NCBI GenBank assembly: GCA_016213455.1
Contig: JACRAG010000189.1
Span: 1-7,135, forward strand
DNA from: Anaerolineae bacterium
GTDB lineage: Bacteria; Chloroflexota; Anaerolineae; Anaerolineales; Anaerolineaceae
Reading direction: 5' to 3'
DNA: 7,135 nucleotides
The position numbers and the translations under genes are program-made. This document shows, in pieces, positions 1-5,820 of this stretch; position 1 is the stretch's first letter, and every line of letters starts with the position of its first letter. The notes beneath the pieces are model-generated. The model was not told the DNA's origin. It made no database searches and saw only the letters and a list, made by a program, of their open reading frames with translations.

Positions 1-569
1 CATGCCACTCCCCCGGCAGCGAACAGGTGGACCCACAGCGCTGCATCGCTTGCCATGCCGGAGAAAACCAGACCTTCATGGACTCGCACACCGCGGTTTT
101 CGGCGCCAACTGCCTGCAGTGTCATGACGGTATAGATCGCATGCAGGGTTTCAAACATGAAAATGTGTTTGCCCTCACCGGAGCGCACGCTGTGCTGCAG
201 TGCGAGACCTGTCATGTGGAAAAGAAATTTCATGGCACACCCTCCGAATGTGCCGCCTGCCACAAGGATCCAGAGATCCATGCCGGCGCAATGGGTGTCA
301 AATGCCAGTACTGCCACACCACGGATGCATGGCAACCCGCTCTGCTTCACACACATGTCTTTCCCCTCGACCATGGCGGGAAAGGCGAGCAGACCTGTCA
401 GACCTGCCATGCCGTGGATTACGCTCAGTTCGATTGTTATTCCTGCCATGATCACACGCAGGAAGGCATCGCGCAAAGCCACACCAAAGCGGGCATCCCG
501 GCCGAAAAGCTGCCGGATTGCGCCGCCTGTCACCTGGATGGACTGATCCACCGGGATACGGGACAGTAA
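1..569 (+). CDS. Multiheme c-type cytochrome, 5'-truncated by the window edge
   Basis: The reading frame is open from the window edge: the first full codons (3-8) encode Cys-His, the end of a CxxCH whose start lies outside. Counting from that Cys as residue 1, 188 residues are visible, with eight complete CxxCH heme-attachment motifs at residues 14, 37, 67, 83, 101, 132, 145 and 173. An internal GTG at 27 is not a credible start because the heme pattern continues upstream of it. The protein should be an extracytoplasmic electron carrier with covalently bound hemes; its signal peptide would be upstream. Extra His residues between motifs can serve as distal ligands. Its central and C-terminal layout (a Leu-Thr-Gly-x-His segment before a CxxCH pair; a His-Gly-Gly before two CxxCH eight residues apart) matches the next gene, so the two are paralogues. 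The stop is 9 nt before the next start, suggesting co-transcription. The exact subfamily is not identifiable. Confidence 0.93.
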   Translation, partial: CHSPGSEQVDPQRCIACHAGENQTFMDSHTAVFGANCLQCHDGIDRMQGFKHENVFALTGAHAVLQCETCHVEKKFHGTPSECAACHKDPEIHAGAMGVKCQYCHTTDAWQPALLHTHVFPLDHGGKGEQTCQTCHAVDYAQFDCYSCHDHTQEGIAQSHTKAGIPAEKLPDCAACHLDGLIHRDTGQ

Positions 570-578
570 AGGAGGAAA

Positions 579-2171
579 ATGCGCAAATCCATCCTGATTT
601 TAATCGTGAGCCTGGTGATCACAGCTACTGCTGGTCTCACCGGCGCATTGATGCTGGCGCAGATCGGCCCGCTGCACGTTGGGCAGCCCATGTTCCAGGT
701 GCAGGAACTGGCTGAAGAGACCCTGGTGCTCCTGACCTTCAAACCCGAAGATCGGGCTGCCCTTTCTATGGATCTGCTCGAACGGCGTCTGGCTGACCTC
801 AGGTCGGCGCCAGGCCTTTCGGTCCAACTGCAAGCCGTCGATGCGCTGCAGCGCGAATTGATGCGTACTGCCAATATTCTGGCGAAGCTATCTGGAACCG
901 GCTCCATCTCGCTGCGCACTCGCTTTGTGGACCTGGCAAGCCAGGCCCGCGCACAGCTGGACAGCCTGCAACGCCTGCCCGCAGTCGAGGCAGCGCGCAA
1001 CCTGGCTGCCTTTCTGGAAGCGGTCGCCGCGGACACCAACCGCCCCCTGGCTGATCTGTTGGGACAACCCCCCACATTAACGGCCACCGCCCTGCCCTCA
1101 CAGGCGCTGCTGGATGCAGCCAGCCTGGTCAACATCGCAGCAGCGCCCATCGCGGCGCACAATGTGGTTTTCCCGCCGGGCAGCGCGGGCGCGCAGCATG
1201 CCTTTTTCCCCTTGACTGGCAAACACGCCGCACTGGAATGCGCCGACTGCCACACACAGGGACGCTACAAAGGCACCCCGGCCGAATGTTCGGCCTGCCA
1301 TGCCAACAAGACTCCGCCCAACCACTATCCGGCAGAATGCAGCCTGTGTCACAGCACGGACGGGTGGACCCCGGCAACCTTTAACCATAGCGCGGTTGAC
1401 TCCTCAAACTGCGAGTCCTGCCATGCCAGCAAAAAACCTGCCAACCATTGGCCCGGTCAATGTTCGGCCTGCCACAGCACCCAGGCCTGGAAACCCGCCA
1501 CCTTCAACCAACAGGCTGCCGGCGCCACCGACTGCCAGTCCTGCCATGCCAACAAGAAACCCGCCAATCACTGGAACGGCCAGTGTTCGGCCTGCCACAG
1601 CACCAACGGCTGGACCCCGGCCAACTTTAACCACCAGGCTGCCGGCGCCACCGACTGCCAGTCCTGCCATGCCAACCGGAAACCCGCCAATCACTGGAAC
1701 GGTCAGTGTTCGGCCTGCCACAGCACCAATGGCTGGCGGCCTGCCAACTTTAACCATGCGGCCGCCGGCGCCACCGACTGTCAGTCCTGCCACAACCGCC
1801 CGTCCAATCATTTCGGCGGCCACTGTGCGGCCTGCCACAACACCAACGGATGGCGCGGCGCCAGCTTCAATCATGCTGCCGCCGGCGCCACTGACTGCCA
1901 ATCCTGCCACAACCGCCCAAGCAACCACTTCGCCGGTCAGTGCTCGGATTGTCATAACACCAACTCCTGGGGAGGAGCCAGTTTCAATCACTCCTTCCCC
2001 ATGAATCACGGCGGCGCCAACGGAAGCTGCTCCACCTGTCACCCCGGCGGGGGCAGCGGCTACACCTGCTTTGGCTGCCACGATCAAGGCAAAATGAATG
2101 AAAAACACAAGGAAGTTGGCAACTACTCATCCAGTTGCGCTGACTGCCATCGCAATGGTAAAGGAGACTGA
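579..2171 (+). CDS. 16-heme membrane-anchored c-type cytochrome with tandem di-heme repeats
   Basis: A 530-residue protein. The ATG at 579 is chosen because AAAGGAGG (568-575) sits just upstream and the protein opens with a basic N-terminus and a hydrophobic helix (about residues 4-27), a signal anchor or uncleaved signal peptide. Residues 30-210 contain no Cys and look mostly helical; the Leu/Arg-rich stretch near 45-75 recalls the DUF5667-type helical domain of Chloroflexota, but this is a tentative resemblance. Sixteen CxxCH motifs follow, at residues 221, 237, 254, 278, 295, 319, 336, 360, 377, 401, 416, 440, 455, 484, 497 and 520. Between them recur Asn-His-Trp/Phe/Tyr and Phe-Asn-His segments that could supply the distal axial His, about one per heme. 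The likely role is electron transfer outside the cytoplasmic membrane, perhaps as a heme wire. One repeat carries Phe-Asn-Gln (Q311) where its siblings have Phe-Asn-His. Cytochrome identity is firm; the partner is unknown. Confidence 0.93.
   Translation: MRKSILILIVSLVITATAGLTGALMLAQIGPLHVGQPMFQVQELAEETLVLLTFKPEDRAALSMDLLERRLADLRSAPGLSVQLQAVDALQRELMRTANILAKLSGTGSISLRTRFVDLASQARAQLDSLQRLPAVEAARNLAAFLEAVAADTNRPLADLLGQPPTLTATALPSQALLDAASLVNIAAAPIAAHNVVFPPGSAGAQHAFFPLTGKHAALECADCHTQGRYKGTPAECSACHANKTPPNHYPAECSLCHSTDGWTPATFNHSAVDSSNCESCHASKKPANHWPGQCSACHSTQAWKPATFNQQAAGATDCQSCHANKKPANHWNGQCSACHSTNGWTPANFNHQAAGATDCQSCHANRKPANHWNGQCSACHSTNGWRPANFNHAAAGATDCQSCHNRPSNHFGGHCAACHNTNGWRGASFNHAAAGATDCQSCHNRPSNHFAGQCSDCHNTNSWGGASFNHSFPMNHGGANGSCSTCHPGGGSGYTCFGCHDQGKMNEKHKEVGNYSSSCADCHRNGKGD
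1287..1991 (+). repeat. Tandem 123/117-bp coding repeats, each encoding two heme sites
   Basis: Six units start at 1287, 1410, 1533, 1656, 1779 and 1896. The first four are 123 bp (41 residues) and the fifth is 117 bp (39 residues), having lost two residues between its heme motifs. The sixth diverges after its Phe-Asn-His. Each unit encodes CxxCH, a linker with Asn-His-(Trp/Phe/Tyr), a second CxxCH, then a Trp-containing linker ending in Phe-Asn-His. The units at 1533 and 1656 are roughly 90% identical at DNA level by hand count, with several differences synonymous, so the array grew by recent tandem duplication. Such an array is prone to copy-number change and to assembly collapse. Confidence 0.92.
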
Positions 2172-2176
2172 ACCGC

Positions 2177-2428
2177 ATGCTTGAACTTTTCCGTGATACA
2201 ACCATCAAACACGCTGTCCTGGCCGCCGGCCAGGTCACCCCGGACTCATCGCGCTGCGTCCAATGCGGTATCTGCAGCTACAACTGCCCGATTGGGATTG
2301 ACGTACGCGCCCATGCGTTACGCGGCGCGCCGGTGCAGGAAAATCGCTGCCTGACCTGCGGAGAATGCATTCTACGCTGCCCGCGCGGCGTGCTGCGCTT
2401 CGAGTCTGCGTTACCGGAGCGGCTCTGA
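2177..2428 (+). CDS. Small ferredoxin-like protein with two 4Fe-4S motifs
   Basis: An 83-residue protein. The ATG at 2177 is preceded by AAGGAG (2161-2166, 10-nt spacing) inside the end of the cytochrome gene, whose stop is 5 nt upstream. Two cluster motifs are visible: CxxCGxCxxxCP at residues 27-38 and CxxCGxCxxxCP at 58-69, about 19 residues apart. This is the classic spacing of an 8Fe ferredoxin-type domain. There is no signal peptide or membrane segment, so it should be cytoplasmic. The gene overlaps the following flavoprotein gene by 1 nt (TGATG), a sign of translational coupling and often of a stable complex. The inferred role is relay of electrons between the FAD protein and the membrane cytochrome b-like subunit. 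The flanking sequence resembles HdrC-type and other 4Fe-4S dicluster proteins, but no specific family name can be assigned. Confidence 0.9.
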   Translation: MLELFRDTTIKHAVLAAGQVTPDSSRCVQCGICSYNCPIGIDVRAHALRGAPVQENRCLTCGECILRCPRGVLRFESALPERL

Positions 2429-3780
2429 TGCGGCGCTACGTCATCATCGGCTCTGGGGCTGCCGGCCTGGCGGCTGCCGAAACCATTCGCAGAAAAGATG
2501 CCTCTGGCACGATCATATTACTCACCGGAGACCGGCATGGATATTACTCCCGCCCCGGCCTGGCATACTATCTGACCGGTGAAGTACCGGAAAAGCAGCT
2601 GTTTCCGTATGATAGAAACCATATTCGCAATTTGAATTTGCTTTGGGAACAGAGCGCGGTGGTGCGGGTTCACCCGGCTGAGCACCAGCTCTACCTGGAA
2701 GGCGCAAAACGGGTAGATTATGACCGCCTGCTGATCGCCACCGGCGCCACAGCCATCTTACCGGACACGCCGGGGATCTCCCTGGAAGGCGTGGTCAAAC
2801 TGGACAATATGGAGGATGCCCGCCACATCCTGCGCCTGGCCCGGCGCGGTGCAACGGCCGTGGTGGTGGGTGGGGGGATCACCGCGCTGGAACTGGTGGA
2901 AGGGCTGGCAGCCCGCGGCATGAAGGTGCATTATTTCCTGCGCGGAGACCGTTATTGGAGCAACGTCCTCGACGAGGAAGAATCGCGCCTGGTCGAGAAC
3001 CGGCTGACGCATGAAGGCGTGGTCCTGCATCACCACACCAACCTGATTGAGATTCTCGGCCGGGGAGGCCGGGTGAGTGCCGTCCAGGCCCAGGAAGGCG
3101 ATCGCGACCTGCGCTTGAACTGCTCGCTGGTGGCGGTAGCCATTGGCATCCGCCCGCGCAAAAACCTGGCTGCGCAAGCCGGACTTGAAAACGCGCGCGG
3201 CATCCTGTGCAATGAGGCACTGCAAACCAGCCACCCGGATATTTACACTGCCGGCGACGTCGCCGAAGTGATCGATCCCGTCTCCGGGAAACCCGTGCTT
3301 GACAGCCTGTGGGGTCCCGCAGTACAAATGGGGAAAGTCGCCGGAGGAAACATGGCTGGCGCCAACCTGATCTACCGCAAGGAGATCCCCTTCAACGTGA
3401 CCCGCATTGCCGGCTTGATCACCACCATCATCGGTCAGGTCGGCAGCGAACCAGCCAAAACCCCCTCCGAAAACGATCTGACCGGGGCGATCATGCGGGG
3501 TGACTCTGAAATCTGGCGGCAATATCCCGACGCGGTGGTGACGCAGACCGTGGGCGGTCACAACCGCCTGCGCCTGTATGTACGCCAGGCTACCCTTGCC
3601 GGCGCGTTGGTGATGGGCGATCAGCAGCTCAGCGGACCGATTCAACGCATCGTGCGCGAAAAACTGGACATCCGCTCCATCCACAACATGTTAATCGCCC
3701 CGAATGCCCCCTTATCGGACATCATCACCCAATTCTGGCGCGAAAGGCAGCCCGCCCATGCAGCGTTCGGCTTCGTTTGA
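2428..3780 (+). CDS. FAD/NAD(P)-dependent oxidoreductase (pyridine nucleotide-disulfide reductase fold)
   Basis: A 450-residue protein starting at ATG 2428. An in-frame ATG at 2365 would add 21 residues of poor quality lying inside the ferredoxin gene; the 2428 start puts the FAD-binding strand right at the N-terminus (Tyr-Val-Ile-Ile-Gly-Ser-Gly-Ala-Ala-Gly, residues 4-13). The second Rossmann motif, for NAD(P)H, is Val-Val-Val-Gly-Gly-Gly-Ile-Thr-Ala at 145-153. The C-terminal FAD motif is Thr-Ala-Gly-Asp at 274-277. This is the two-dinucleotide-fold architecture of rubredoxin reductases and the NirB N-terminal region. No CxxC pair is present, so it is not a disulfide or thioredoxin reductase; electrons would leave from the flavin to an external carrier, most simply the adjacent Fe-S protein. 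No signal peptide, hence cytoplasmic. Its end overlaps the next gene by 23 nt. The fold is confident; the donor and acceptor are inferred. Confidence 0.9.
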   Translation: MRRYVIIGSGAAGLAAAETIRRKDASGTIILLTGDRHGYYSRPGLAYYLTGEVPEKQLFPYDRNHIRNLNLLWEQSAVVRVHPAEHQLYLEGAKRVDYDRLLIATGATAILPDTPGISLEGVVKLDNMEDARHILRLARRGATAVVVGGGITALELVEGLAARGMKVHYFLRGDRYWSNVLDEEESRLVENRLTHEGVVLHHHTNLIEILGRGGRVSAVQAQEGDRDLRLNCSLVAVAIGIRPRKNLAAQAGLENARGILCNEALQTSHPDIYTAGDVAEVIDPVSGKPVLDSLWGPAVQMGKVAGGNMAGANLIYRKEIPFNVTRIAGLITTIIGQVGSEPAKTPSENDLTGAIMRGDSEIWRQYPDAVVTQTVGGHNRLRLYVRQATLAGALVMGDQQLSGPIQRIVREKLDIRSIHNMLIAPNAPLSDIITQFWRERQPAHAAFGFV

Positions 3781-3916
3781 GCTGTGGTACGCCCTCGCGG
3801 CGATCCTCTTCGTCACCCTGGCTTACATCATCGTCAGCATTGTGCTGCGCGGATTCCCGCCTGCCTTTTCCTTTTACGGGCACACCATGGGCGTGTTCGG
3901 CTTTTCGCTGATGTAG
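3758..3916 (+). CDS. N-terminal fragment of a membrane cytochrome b-like protein, ended by an in-frame TAG
   Basis: A 52-residue product from ATG 3758, preceded by AAGG at 3744-3747. An alternative ATG at 3704 in the same frame would add 18 polar residues inside the flavoprotein gene and is less likely. Residues 9-31 form a clear transmembrane helix; residues 38-52 (Phe-Tyr-Gly-His-Thr-Met-Gly onward) look like the first part of a second helix that is cut off by TAG at 3914-3916. The frame continues without a shift into the next gene, and the helix would be completed by its first residues. I read the two as parts of one ancestral gene of 231 codons. The stop could be a nonsense mutation, a sequencing error, or a real split with reinitiation. 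On its own this peptide has one candidate ligand His (H42) and no other recognisable function. Confidence 0.6.
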   Translation: MQRSASFELWYALAAILFVTLAYIIVSIVLRGFPPAFSFYGHTMGVFGFSLM

Positions 3917-3919
3917 ATG
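3914..3919 (+). other. In-frame TAG stop followed directly by ATG
   Basis: Positions 3911-3919 read ATG TAG ATG, all in the frame of the membrane protein. The stop lies at codon 53 of the composite gene, within a predicted helix. A single base change would convert it to Leu (TTG), Trp, Tyr or Ser, any of which could fit a membrane helix. No Shine-Dalgarno-like sequence precedes the ATG at 3917, so its use would depend on translational reinitiation. Confidence 0.85.
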
Positions 3920-4450
3920 ACCGAAACGCTTTACAGCCTGCGCAAACGCACCCACAGTTCCCGCTGGGGGCGCATGGCTGGCTGGCTGCAGTTCCACATC
4001 TTCACCGGGCTGGTGGGGCCCTATATGGTCCTGCTGCACACTGCATGGGTTTTCAACGGATTGGCGGGCATTGTGATGCTGCTGACCGTGCTCATCGTGT
4101 TGAGTGGTTTCATCGGACGTTACATCTACACCGCCATTCCACGCACGCCGGGCGGGGAAGAAGTGGCGCTGGAGCAGTTAAACCTGATGGTGCAGCGCCT
4201 CGAGACAGGTCTCGCCCGGCTGGAACATGCCCCGGATGATGCCACGCCAGACACCGCCAGCCGGAAGCAAACCCTGGCTGAGATGCGCTCCCGTCGCGAC
4301 CGATTGAAGAAACAGATTGGCGCATTCCAAACCACCCGGCGGTTGTTTTCTCTCTGGCATACCCTGCACATCCCGCTTGGATTGAGCCTGTTTGCGTTGG
4401 CGTTCTTCCACATCGGCGCAGCCATCTACTACGCCACGCTGCTGCATTGA
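3917..4450 (+). CDS. Di-heme cytochrome b-like integral membrane protein (main part of split gene)
   Basis: A 177-residue product if translated from ATG 3917. Predicted helices lie at about residues 24-46, 49-71 and 150-174. The first and last each carry two His separated by 13 residues: H27/H41 and H151/H165. This is the spacing used in cytochrome b-type proteins to hold two stacked b hemes across the bilayer, so a two-heme quinol- or flavin-linked electron conduit is inferred. The basic segment at residues 9-20 and the Arg-rich loop suggest the N-terminus and the long polar, coiled-coil-prone linker (about 77-145) are cytoplasmic. The Ser-Gly-Phe-Ile-Gly-Arg-Tyr-Ile-Tyr segment at 63-71 precedes that linker. 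The protein would connect the cytoplasmic flavin/Fe-S pair to the external c cytochromes. All four presumed ligands survive downstream of the TAG. Assignment to a named Pfam family is not possible by eye. Confidence 0.7.
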   Translation: MTETLYSLRKRTHSSRWGRMAGWLQFHIFTGLVGPYMVLLHTAWVFNGLAGIVMLLTVLIVLSGFIGRYIYTAIPRTPGGEEVALEQLNLMVQRLETGLARLEHAPDDATPDTASRKQTLAEMRSRRDRLKKQIGAFQTTRRLFSLWHTLHIPLGLSLFALAFFHIGAAIYYATLLH

Positions 4451-4591
4451 TTGCAGTCATTGGGGGATTTTGAACTCTTTCACCTGGGCGTGAGGTGTGC
4501 TGGATTCGTCTGAATGCCATTCAACTCCCGGCATTTTCGTCAAAAACGTTCTTCCAACCCACCAGACCTGATCCATTCGATCATCAGGAGT

Positions 4592-4614
4592 CTTCATTAT
4601 GCCGGGGAATGAAG
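4592..4614. repeat. Short inverted repeat, weak terminator candidate
   Basis: CTTCATT (4592-4598) and AATGAAG (4608-4614) form a 7-bp stem with a 9-nt loop. The only T run is TTTT at 4624-4627, ten bases past the stem. It could contribute to transcription termination of the redox operon or be chance. Confidence 0.25.
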
Positions 4615-4666
4615 CGGCAGAAATTTTCCCAATTCGACCCCATCGAGAGGTATACTCAGATACGCT

Positions 4667-4680
4667 GGAAAGCGCTTAAA
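4667..4680. promoter_or_regulatory. LacI/CcpA-family operator-like palindrome
   Basis: The site gGAAAGCGCTTAAA contains the perfect palindrome AAGCGCTT (4670-4677) centred on CG. Compared with the cre-type consensus TGWAANCGNTNWCA it mismatches only at the first T and the penultimate C. LacI/GalR-family regulators bind such CG-centred sites, often before sugar or nucleoside transport genes. It lies upstream of the -35 candidate at 4689, or just downstream of an alternative -10 (TATACT, 4651-4656) that lacks a good -35 partner. The regulator gene is not in the window. Confidence 0.45.
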
Positions 4681-4688
4681 ATCAAAGC

Positions 4689-4717
4689 TTGAAAGTCTCA
4701 CCGAAAAGCCATACCAT
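4689..4717 (+). promoter_or_regulatory. Candidate sigma70-type promoter for the BMP transporter operon
   Basis: TTGAAA (4689-4694, 5 of 6 matches to the -35 consensus), a 17-nt spacer and TACCAT (4712-4717, 4 of 6 to the -10). This would place transcription start near 4724 and leave a leader of about 58 nt before the ATG. The spacing is ideal and the region is A+T-rich, but the -10 is mediocre. Confidence 0.4.
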
Positions 4718-4770
4718 TTTAAGAACGATCCTTCCAGTTCGCCTGGTATCTTCAACGTCAACCCATTCTC

Positions 4771-4775
4771 AGGAG
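4771..4775 (+). promoter_or_regulatory. Ribosome binding site of the substrate-binding lipoprotein
   Basis: AGGAG lies 6 nt before ATG 4782. It decides the start, because the same frame is open upstream to a TTG at 4689 that would put 31 non-signal residues ahead of an obvious lipoprotein signal. Confidence 0.85.
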
Positions 4776-4781
4776 AAGAAA

Positions 4782-5798
4782 ATGAAAAAGACGATTCTCG
4801 TTCTGCTTTCCGTCCTGGTCATCGTTAGCCTGATCGGCTGCGCCCCGGCTGCCAGCGCACCCAAAACCGAAAAAGTGGTTTACCTGATCAACGGCGCCCT
4901 GGGCGACAATGCCTTCTACGATTCAGGCCAGAAGGGCATGGACAAACTGGCCGACGAATATGGCGTGGAAATCCGCACCATCGAGACCAACTTCGACGCC
5001 GGTCAATATGAGCCTGCCCTGCAGGCTGCCGCCAACTATGCCGATGTGATCTTCGTGATCTCCTACGGTTTTGAAGATCAGCTCAAAGAATACGCCGACA
5101 AATACCCCAACAAGATCTTCGTCAACATCGACACCGTCGTGCAGAATGAAAAACAAACCATCACCTCGGTGGACTTCATCGAAGAAGAATCCGCCTACCT
5201 GGCGGGCGTGGTGGCTGCACTGACCACCACCGACACCAGCCTGCCCGGCGTCAACGCCGACAAGCTGATCGGTGCGGTCGGCGGTGATGTGGACCCGGTC
5301 ATCTCAGCCTTCGTCTTTGCCTACACCAACGGCGCCAAGTCGATCGACCCTGAGATCACCGTGGAGACCAAATACCTGGGCAGTTGGGATGACACCGCCA
5401 AGGGCAAGCAAGCCGCTCTGCAGCTGTATGACATGGGCGCCGACGTGGTCTTCCAGATCGCCGCTGCCGCGGGCATGGGCGTGCTGCAGGCTGCCGGCGA
5501 ACGCGGGCTGTATGCCATCGGCGTGGACACCAACCAGAACGACATCGTGCCCGGGCATGTGGTAGCCAGCGATATCAAAGATGTGGGTAAAGCCATCTAC
5601 GAGGTGTTCAAGACCATCAAGGACGGCACCTACAAACCCGGTCAGGTGCTCAGCTACGGTCTGGCTTCCGGCGGTGTGGACATTGACATGAGCGCTGCCG
5701 CCCCGGTTCTGCCGCAGGCTGTTCAAGACAAGGTCAACGCCGTGCGCCAGGAGATCATCGACGGTAAACTGAAAGTCGAAATTTACACAGGCCAGTAG
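4782..5798 (+). CDS. BMP-family ABC transporter substrate-binding lipoprotein (PnrA/BmpA-like)
   Basis: A 338-residue protein, normal length for the family. It opens with Met-Lys-Lys, a hydrophobic stretch (residues 4-18) and a lipobox Leu-Ile-Gly-Cys (17-20), so Cys20 should be lipidated and the protein held on the outer face of the cytoplasmic membrane. Diagnostic BMP (basic membrane protein) features are the Gly-Asp-Asn-Ala-Phe-Tyr-Asp-Ser segment at 41-48, a Val-Ile-Phe-Val-Ile segment at 89-93 with a Phe-Val-Asn-Ile-Asp strand at 113-117, and Gly-Val-Asp-Thr-Asn-Gln at 247-252 followed by a conserved Ser-Asp-x-Lys region. Characterised relatives bind purine nucleosides (PnrA, BmpA/NupN); some bind riboflavin (RfuA), so the ligand here is not certain. 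It is followed, after a 13-bp stem-loop, by its ATPase gene. High expression relative to downstream genes is expected. Confidence 0.92.
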   Translation: MKKTILVLLSVLVIVSLIGCAPAASAPKTEKVVYLINGALGDNAFYDSGQKGMDKLADEYGVEIRTIETNFDAGQYEPALQAAANYADVIFVISYGFEDQLKEYADKYPNKIFVNIDTVVQNEKQTITSVDFIEEESAYLAGVVAALTTTDTSLPGVNADKLIGAVGGDVDPVISAFVFAYTNGAKSIDPEITVETKYLGSWDDTAKGKQAALQLYDMGADVVFQIAAAAGMGVLQAAGERGLYAIGVDTNQNDIVPGHVVASDIKDVGKAIYEVFKTIKDGTYKPGQVLSYGLASGGVDIDMSAAAPVLPQAVQDKVNAVRQEIIDGKLKVEIYTGQ

Positions 5799-5820
5799 GC
5801 CCCTGCCTGCAATCCCTTTA

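Larger units (their letters stand above)
4451..4781 (+). other. Intergenic region between the redox operon and the ABC transporter operon
   Basis: A 331-nt stretch with no credible gene; a GTG-started frame at 4495-4692 has no ribosome binding site and no protein-like pattern. It is visibly richer in A+T after about 4615. It contains weak inverted repeats (CACCT/AGGTG at 4481-4497, CCTGAT/ATCAGG at 4567-4588, CTTCATT/AATGAAG at 4592-4614). None is followed by a proper T tract, so a Rho-independent terminator for the upstream operon is not evident. Promoter and operator candidates for the downstream operon are listed separately. Confidence 0.8.

Noticed and set aside
27..569. GTG at 27 as the true start of the first cytochrome
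   Set aside because: The open frame continues upstream with a Cys-His at codons 3-8, and no signal peptide follows the GTG.
1287..1991. Tandem repeats as a CRISPR array or mobile element
   Set aside because: The repeats are contiguous, in frame and encode heme motifs; there are no spacers and no transposase.
1404..2108. Long Gly/Val/Ala-rich open frame on the minus strand, and a Pro/Thr/Ala-rich frame at 1300-2004 on the plus strand
   Set aside because: Both are shadows of the tandem heme repeats: the low-complexity composition comes from the 123-bp periodicity, and neither has a ribosome binding site or independent protein features.
2758..3684. 308-codon open frame on the minus strand opposite the flavoprotein gene
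   Set aside because: The plus-strand frame carries clear FAD and NAD(P) motifs; the opposite frame shows no domain pattern and reflects G+C-rich codon bias.
3914..3916. TAG read as pyrrolysine
   Set aside because: No pyl genes are visible and a membrane-helix position is an unlikely site; kept only as a remote alternative in the amber finding.
4442..4456. CTGCA/TGCAG inverted repeat at the end of the membrane protein gene as a terminator
   Set aside because: Only a 5-bp stem with a 5-nt loop and no following T run.
4495..4692. 65-codon frame in the intergenic region
   Set aside because: GTG start with no Shine-Dalgarno sequence, and it overlaps promoter- and operator-like elements.
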